From Oegoconia quadripuncta (lineage: Eukaryota > Arthropoda > Insecta > Lepidoptera > Autostichidae), in the NCBI GenBank assembly GCA_949316235.1, contig OX438747.1, positions 31,530,601 to 31,594,600 of the forward strand: a DNA stretch of 64,000 nucleotides. The letters are read 5' to 3'. Of this stretch, positions 63,893 to 64,000 are shown one piece after another. The position numbers were made by a program, and so were the translations under genes. A model generated the notes under the pieces. That model did no database searches. It was not told the origin of the DNA and saw nothing but the letters and a program-made list of their open reading frames with translations. Every line of letters begins with the position of its first letter. The first letter of the stretch is position 1.

Positions 63893-64000
63893 TATCATGA
63901 CAGCCGCGATAACTATTTACGTCGCGCTAGATAATTGTCCTGTTTATTCATTTGGACGAATTATAAACTATCCCACTCTCACGTTCCGTCGCGCGCGACA
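63893..64000 (+). repeat. Dispersed repeat D1, cut by the window edge
   Basis: TATCATGACAGCCGCGATAA to CGTCGCGCGCGACA; matches 8613-8735. It begins right after M9, so the two may belong to one larger element. Confidence 0.65.

Overview
The window looks like a transposon-saturated, gene-poor stretch of an insect genome, most likely a lepidopteran (moth or butterfly). I recognised no host gene, rRNA or functional tRNA gene. The lepidopteran call is inference: the decayed LINE protein tails (FAQQWDSMGS, GKRGRGRPRRNY, RTAKAWNSLPASVFPESYNL) and the tRNA-headed SINEs are of kinds common in Lepidoptera, and base composition is strongly AT-rich.

Layout. 0-10 kb: SINE and LINE remnants, an 11-unit minisatellite (5.23-5.92 kb) followed by three diverged units of about 185 bp, a MITE, and an RTE-type LINE tail split by another LINE fragment. 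10.8-12.5 kb: a CR1-like LINE tail split by an internally deleted mariner-type element. 12.5-15.6 kb: SINE, LINE tails, and a 5'-truncated jockey-like reverse transcriptase pseudogene with one nonsense codon. 16.1-16.8 kb: a 765-bp palindrome with 361-bp arms. 17-31 kb: many copies of three SINE families, LINE 3' ends, MITEs and nested insertions. 32.4-34.4 kb: a 1.93-kb terminal-inverted-repeat element filled with a 43-bp periodic motif that also lies inside its own termini. 35.4-36.0 kb: a 580-bp foldback. 38.2-44.2 kb: a mariner-like TIR shell holding an apparently full-length CR1-like LINE with two long intact ORFs. 44-50 kb: more SINE and LINE mosaic. 50.76-52.88 kb: an intact mariner/Tc1-superfamily transposon with 268-bp TIRs and a 353-residue transposase. 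53-64 kb: SINEs, LINE tails, a foldback next to a Helitron-like N-terminal relic, a 242-bp tandem duplication, nested insertions and a final foldback.

Working parts. Three elements stand out: the CR1-like LINE (ORF1 with PHD finger, coiled coil and degenerate SGNH fold; ORF2 with endonuclease and reverse transcriptase); the complete mariner-type element, which could in principle mobilise its deleted relative at 10.9 kb and perhaps the related shell around the LINE; and the 43-bp-motif element, which I cannot assign to a superfamily and regard as the best candidate for something undescribed.

Family labels used below are mine: S1-S3 are tRNA-derived SINEs; LA-LL are LINE families; M1-M10 are inverted-repeat DNA elements; D1-D4 are unclassified dispersed repeats.
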